Assembly (NCBI RefSeq): GCF_025399895.1
Contig: NZ_JAODUA010000005.1
Location: 62,001 to 126,000, forward strand
DNA length: 64,000 nt
Reading direction: 5' to 3'
Source: Streptomyces sp. ASQP_92
GTDB taxonomy: Bacteria > Actinomycetota > Actinomycetes > Streptomycetales > Streptomycetaceae
Positions within the stretch are counted from its first letter, which is position 1, and every line of letters starts with the position of its first letter. The notes beneath the pieces were generated by a model. The model saw only the letters and a program-made list of their open reading frames with translations, did no database searches and had not been told where the DNA came from. The position numbers and the translations under genes were made by a program. Shown here piece after piece: positions 60,427 to 64,000 of the stretch.

Positions 60427-61175
60427 CGGGCCACCGCCGGCACGCGCGGCGCGACGGGCGGTTCGGCCAGGACCTTGCGCATGTCGCGCACCGCATGCCA
60501 GGTACCCCGCCACGTCCCGGTGACCTTCGACTTCCCGGTGCGCGCCAGATAGGGCACGTCGTGTTCGCTCACCCGCCACCCCGCGTCCGCCGCACGCACC
60601 ACCATCTGGAGCGGATAGCCGCTGCGCCGGTCGGTGAGCCCGAGCCCGAGCAGCGCCTCACGGCGCGCGGCCCGCAGCGGGCCCAGGTCGTGCAGGCGAA
60701 GCCCGGTGCGCCGCCGCAGCATCCGCGCGAGCGCCAGATTCCCGGCCCGCGCGTGCAGCGGCCACGCCCCCGGATCTCGCGGCCGGCGACGGCCGAGCAC
60801 CAGGTCGGCGCCGCCGGACGCCACCTCGCTCACATAGGGGACGAGCTCGGCCGGATCGAGGGAGGCGTCGCAGTCACAGAAGCAGACGTACTCGGCCTCG
60901 GCGGCGAGCAGCCCGGCGTGGCAGGCCGCGCCGAAGCCCCGGCGGGGCTCGTGCACGACGGTCGCGCCGAGCGAGCGCGCCAGCTCGGGCGAACCGTCCG
61001 AGGAACCGTTGTCGACCACGACGGCCCGCCAGCCGTCCGGGATCCGGGCAAGTACCCAGGGCAGCGCCCCGGCCTCGTCGAGACAGGGCAGCACGACGTC
61101 CACGGACACCCCGCGCGGTGCGGAAGGGGCTGCGGGAGGTGGCACCGCGGGGGTTGCGGAGGGGGATTCAGTCAC
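60423..61175 (-). CDS. GT2 family glycosyltransferase (dolichyl/polyprenyl-phosphate sugar synthase-like)
   Basis: 250 residues. GT-A fold: VDVVLPCLDEAGALPWVLARIP, AVVVDNGSSDGSPELARSLGA, and the metal motif CFCDCDASLDPAEL (DxD), then DLVLGRRRP. No membrane helices, so it works at the cytoplasmic face. First gene of the operon. GTG start at 61175 has only GAGAGC close by; the upstream frame to 61364 is not convincing. It diverges from the response regulator gene. Confidence 0.88.
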   Translation of the reverse strand: MTESPSATPAVPPPAAPSAPRGVSVDVVLPCLDEAGALPWVLARIPDGWRAVVVDNGSSDGSPELARSLGATVVHEPRRGFGAACHAGLLAAEAEYVCFCDCDASLDPAELVPYVSEVASGGADLVLGRRRPRDPGAWPLHARAGNLALARMLRRRTGLRLHDLGPLRAARREALLGLGLTDRRSGYPLQMVVRAADAGWRVSEHDVPYLARTGKSKVTGTWRGTWHAVRDMRKVLAEPPVAPRVPAVAR

Positions 61176-61299
61176 GCTCTCACCGTACGAATCCAAACCG
61201 GACAAAACGGATTTCGGGTTCTTACGAAACGCGGACATCGCCCGCCCGTGTCCCTCTTGGCGCAGACGGACGCCCCCAAGCGGTGCGACGCTGGTTCCC

Positions 61300-62454
61300 A
61301 TGCACAGCACCGAGAGCCGCATCCTGGTCGTCGACGACGACCCGACCGTAGCCGAGGTCGTCACCGGCTACCTGGAACGCGCGGGCCACACCGTCGACCT
61401 CGCCACCGACGGCCCCGCCGCCCTGCGCGCCGCCGCCGCACGCCGCCCCGACCTGGTGGTTCTCGATCTGATGCTGCCCGGCATGGACGGCCTGGAGGTC
61501 TGCCGACGGCTGCGCGCCACGGCCCCCGTACCCGTGATCATGCTCACCGCGCGCGGCGACGAGGACGACCGCATCCTCGGCCTGGAGATAGGCGCCGACG
61601 ACTACGTGACCAAACCCTTCAGCCCGCGCGAACTCGTCCTCCGCGTCGAGTCGGTGCTGCGCCGGGCCCGCGCCACCACCGCGCGCCCGGGGCCGCCGGT
61701 GTCCCGCTCCGGCATCACCCTCGACCCGGCCGCCCGCACCGCCGCCAAGGACGGCCGTGAACTCGCCCTGACCTTGCGGGAGTTCGACCTCCTCGCTTAC
61801 CTCCTGGCCCGCCCCGGCGAGGCCATCTCCCGCGAACGGCTGATGCACGAGGTGTGGGGGTGGGAGTTCGGCGACCTGTCCACCGTCACCGTCCACGTCC
61901 GACGCCTGCGCGGCAAGATCGAAACTGACCCGGCGAAGCCGGCCCTGATCCGCACGGTGTGGGGGGTCGGTTACCGCTTCGAGTCCCATGTGGGCGAGCC
62001 CCATGGGGCGGAGTCCCATGGGGCCGAGCCCCACGTGCGAGGGCCCCGCGTGAGCGAGCCGCATGTGGCGGAGCCCCGGGTGGGCGAGCCCCATGTGGCC
62101 GAACCCCGGGTGGGTGAGCCCCACCTGCGGGGGCCGCGCGTGAGCGAGCCGCATGTGACCGAGCCCCGGGTGGGCGAGTTCGCCGTGAGGGAGCCCCCTG
62201 TGAGTGAGCCACATGTGGCGGAGCCCCGGGTGGCTGAGCCCTATGGGGGTGGGTCCCGCATGGCTGAGCTCCGTGTGGCCGAACCCCATGGGGGCAAGAC
62301 CCGCGTGGCTGAGCCCCCTGTGGGCGTGCCCGAGGTGGGTGGGCCCCACGGGGCCGAGCCCCATATGGCTCGGCTCCACCTGGCCCCGCTCGACGCGGCC
62401 GGTGCCGAACCGGGGGCCGGGGTGCGCGGGAGCCAGGGGGCCGGCCGTGGGTGA
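61300..62454 (+). CDS. OmpR-type response regulator with a long pentapeptide-repeat C-terminal tail
   Basis: 384 residues. The receiver (residues 5-120) has DDD, phospho-acceptor in VVLDLMLPGMDG, and KPFSPREL; the winged helix (135-228) ends TVWGVGYRFES, where OmpR-type proteins normally stop. Here about 155 more residues follow in a five-residue rhythm xEP(H/R)V (EPHVAEPRVGEPHVAEPRVG), fading towards the end. ATG at 61300. The histidine kinase gene overlaps by eight bases, so the two are coupled. The tail could be a spacer or interaction surface. Confidence 0.9.
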   Translation: MHSTESRILVVDDDPTVAEVVTGYLERAGHTVDLATDGPAALRAAAARRPDLVVLDLMLPGMDGLEVCRRLRATAPVPVIMLTARGDEDDRILGLEIGADDYVTKPFSPRELVLRVESVLRRARATTARPGPPVSRSGITLDPAARTAAKDGRELALTLREFDLLAYLLARPGEAISRERLMHEVWGWEFGDLSTVTVHVRRLRGKIETDPAKPALIRTVWGVGYRFESHVGEPHGAESHGAEPHVRGPRVSEPHVAEPRVGEPHVAEPRVGEPHLRGPRVSEPHVTEPRVGEFAVREPPVSEPHVAEPRVAEPYGGGSRMAELRVAEPHGGKTRVAEPPVGVPEVGGPHGAEPHMARLHLAPLDAAGAEPGAGVRGSQGAGRG

Positions 62455-63559
62455 CATCCTGCTCATCGCGCTGTACGCCTTCCTCGGCGCCGCGGTCGCC
62501 GGGTTCGGCGGGGCGCTGGCCCTGCGTCTCCTGCGCCATCGCTCGCTCACCGCGTCCGTGGCCGTCGTGGCGGCGGTGGCGGTCCTCGCGATGCTGGCCG
62601 GCACGCTCGCCGTCGCCTGGGCGATGCTCCTGAACTCCCACGACCTGACGGTGGTGACGGTGGTCGTCGCCATGGCCGCGGTCGCCTCACTGGTCACCGC
62701 CCTGGTCCTGGGCCGCAGCGTCGTCGCCAGCAGCCACCGCCTGGCGCTGGCCACCCGCTCGTTCGGCGACGGCGGCAGCTTCGACGCGCCGGCGGGACCC
62801 GCCACCGCCGAACTGGCCGCGCTGAGCCGGGAGTTGGCGGCCACCAGCGCGAAACTGACCGAGTCACGAGAACGGGAGCGGGCGCTGGAGACCTCACGGC
62901 GCGAACTCGTCGCATGGATCTCGCACGACCTGCGCACCCCCCTGGCCGGGCTCCGCGCGATGGCCGAGGCCCTCGAAGACGGCATGGCCAAGGACCCGGA
63001 CCGCTACTTCCGGCAGATCAGGACCGAGGTCGAACGGCTCAACTCCATGGTGGGCGACCTCTTCGAGCTCTCCCGGATCCACGCGGGAGCGCTCTCACTC
63101 AACCCTGCCCGGATGTCCGTCCACGACCTGATCGGTGACGCGCTGGCCGGCGCGGACCCGCTGGCACGTGAGCACGGAGTACGCCTCGTCGGAGAGCGCG
63201 TCGACGCCGTACCGGTCGAGGTGGACGGCAAGGAGATGACCAGGGTCCTCGCCAACCTCCTGGTCAACGCCATCCGGCACACTCCGGCCGACGGCACCGT
63301 CGCGGTCGGCGCGCAGGGCCGTGACGGTGCGGTCACGCTCTCCGTCACCGATGGCTGCGGCGGCATCCCCGACGACGATCTGCCCCGCGTCTTCGACACC
63401 GGCTGGCGCGGCACCGAGGCCCGCACCCCGCCCGGCGGGGCCGGCCTCGGCCTCGCGATCGTCCGCGGCATAGTGGAGGCCCACTCCGGCCGCGCCGAGG
63501 TCCGCAACGTGGCGGGCGGCTGCCGCTTCGAACTCACCCTGCCGACAGCGCGCGCGTAG
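62447..63559 (+). CDS. sensor histidine kinase
   Basis: 370 residues. Two membrane helices (ILLIALYAFLGAAVAGFGGALAL and a pair at 35-85) without a sizeable external domain, a HAMP-like linker, HisKA with SRRELVAWISHDLRTPLAGLRAM (phospho-His), and HATPase motifs NLLVNAIRHTPADG, DGCGGIPDDDLPRVFD, GGAGLGLAIVRGIVEAHSG. The signal may be membrane-intrinsic. GTG at 62447 with AGGGGG upstream lies inside the end of the response regulator gene. A 14-base triple repeat follows the gene. Confidence 0.92.
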   Translation: MGDILLIALYAFLGAAVAGFGGALALRLLRHRSLTASVAVVAAVAVLAMLAGTLAVAWAMLLNSHDLTVVTVVVAMAAVASLVTALVLGRSVVASSHRLALATRSFGDGGSFDAPAGPATAELAALSRELAATSAKLTESRERERALETSRRELVAWISHDLRTPLAGLRAMAEALEDGMAKDPDRYFRQIRTEVERLNSMVGDLFELSRIHAGALSLNPARMSVHDLIGDALAGADPLAREHGVRLVGERVDAVPVEVDGKEMTRVLANLLVNAIRHTPADGTVAVGAQGRDGAVTLSVTDGCGGIPDDDLPRVFDTGWRGTEARTPPGGAGLGLAIVRGIVEAHSGRAEVRNVAGGCRFELTLPTARA

Positions 63560-63597
63560 GGGCTGTGCCCCCGGGGGTGGCCCAGTAGCCCAACCGT

Positions 63598-63639
63598 CCG
63601 AGGGCCAACCGCCGAGGGCCAACCGCCGAGGGCCGACCG
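63598..63639. repeat. three 14-base direct repeats
   Basis: CCGAGGGCC(A/G)ACCG three times in a row (63598, 63612, 63626), in the short interval between the convergent histidine kinase and epimerase genes. Confidence 0.8.
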
Positions 63640-63646
63640 GGAGGGG

Positions 63647-64000
63647 CTATCCCTCCGCCGTCGCGAACTCCGTCATTCCCTCAGCGAAACCGACCGCAGG
63701 CTTCCAGCCCAGCTCGCGCCGCAGCCGCGCCGAGTCCGCGGTGATGTGCCGTACGTCGCCGAGCCGGTACTCACCCGTCACCACCGGGTCGGGACCCCCG
63801 TGCGCCGAGGCCAGCGCCCGGGCCATCTCGCCCACGGTGTGCGGGTTTCCGCTGCCCGTGTTGTACGAGGTGAGCACACCCGGCGGTCGTCCTGAGAGCG
63901 CTTCCAGCGCCACCACGTTCGCCCCGGCCACATCGCGAACGTGCACGAAGTCCCGACGCTGACGGCCGTCCTCGAAGACTCGCGGCGCCTCTCCACGCGC
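63647..64000 (-). CDS. NAD-dependent epimerase/dehydratase, C-terminal part (gene continues beyond the window)
   Basis: The last 117 residues of a short-chain-type (extended SDR) nucleotide-sugar epimerase are visible: VFEDGRQRRDFVHVRDVAGAN, SYNTGSGNPHTVGEMARAL, YRLGDVRHITADSARLRRELGW and the final FAEGMTEFATAEG. The R-D-F-V-H-V-x-D-V motif is typical of dTDP-glucose 4,6-dehydratase/UDP-glucose 4-epimerase-like enzymes. The start and NAD-binding GxxGxxG motif lie beyond base 64000. It probably belongs with the nearby GT2/DUF2064/methyltransferase genes on the same strand. Confidence 0.85.
   Translation of the reverse strand, partial: ARGEAPRVFEDGRQRRDFVHVRDVAGANVVALEALSGRPPGVLTSYNTGSGNPHTVGEMARALASAHGGPDPVVTGEYRLGDVRHITADSARLRRELGWKPAVGFAEGMTEFATAEG

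Noticed and set aside
1..64000. tRNA, rRNA, transposase or integrase genes
   Set aside because: I looked for tRNA-like cloverleaf ends, conserved rRNA segments and transposase or integrase motifs and found none.

Overview
This window is from a high-GC actinomycete, almost certainly a Streptomyces. Third codon positions are nearly all G or C, GTG and TTG starts are common, and the gene set is typical: a gas-vesicle cluster in the order gvpO-A-F-G-J-L-S-K, a SpoIIE/GAF/ATPase stress phosphatase, a SigB/SigF-type sigma factor, a GAF-ANTAR regulator, GvpF/L paralogues and an MT0933-like antitoxin. I see no rRNA, tRNA, CRISPR array, insertion sequence or prophage. The window reads as ordinary chromosome with locally repetitive intergenic spaces.

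Layout. 1-2.7 kb: end of a HEAT-repeat gene, RidA, an Rv2578c-type radical SAM gene behind a LexA-type box, and an SRPBCC protein. 2.9-7.9 kb: a 14-helix MFS exporter with three C-terminal beta-sandwich repeats, then a PAS/GAF/PP2C/ATPase phosphatase. 8-11 kb: methyltransferase, double VOC protein, receiver-like protein, alpha/beta hydrolase. 11.2-12.3 kb: an unrecognised protein that looks like a degenerate caspase. 12.8-17.9 kb: a tightly coupled peptidase operon (M55, M20, S9, S66) that probably salvages cell-wall peptides. 18-22.5 kb: secreted CocE-type hydrolase, adenosine deaminase with its GntR regulator (sharing a palindromic operator), and a GNAT. 23-27.4 kb: a DUF5107/TPR protein, VOC protein, methyltransferase and a holin-like membrane protein.

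27.5-36.3 kb is a stress and buoyancy block: gas-vesicle genes, a PAP2 phosphatase with a deleted lipid-kinase half, a SigB/F-type sigma factor, a PAS-GAF protein and a GAF-ANTAR protein. Three promoters here (gvpO, PAP2, sigma) match the GTTT/GGTT-N15-GGGTAY pattern, so the sigma factor may drive the block and itself. 36.4-41 kb: a PLP-fold protein lacking the catalytic lysine, two metallo-beta-lactamase-fold hydrolases, DedA, and a small resolvase-like protein without a catalytic serine. 41-47.4 kb: a membrane phosphodiesterase with an apparent frameshift, an APC permease, DUF2993 protein, antitoxin and small proteins. 47.6-53.6 kb: GH6 cellulase, GNAT, cyclotransferase-like, NTF2-like, XRE regulator, GT87 mannosyltransferase-like and VOC genes. 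53.8-64 kb: membrane molybdopterin oxidoreductase, TrmB regulator, secreted sedolisin, a methyltransferase/DUF2064/GT2 operon, a two-component system whose response regulator carries a long pentapeptide-repeat tail, and the end of an epimerase.

A recurring feature is repetitive DNA at convergent gene ends: 46-nt tandem repeats, arrays containing the 12-bp palindrome GAGAGCGCTCTC, and GC-rich hairpins. Start codons were chosen from ribosome-binding sites and family alignment from memory; no database search was possible.
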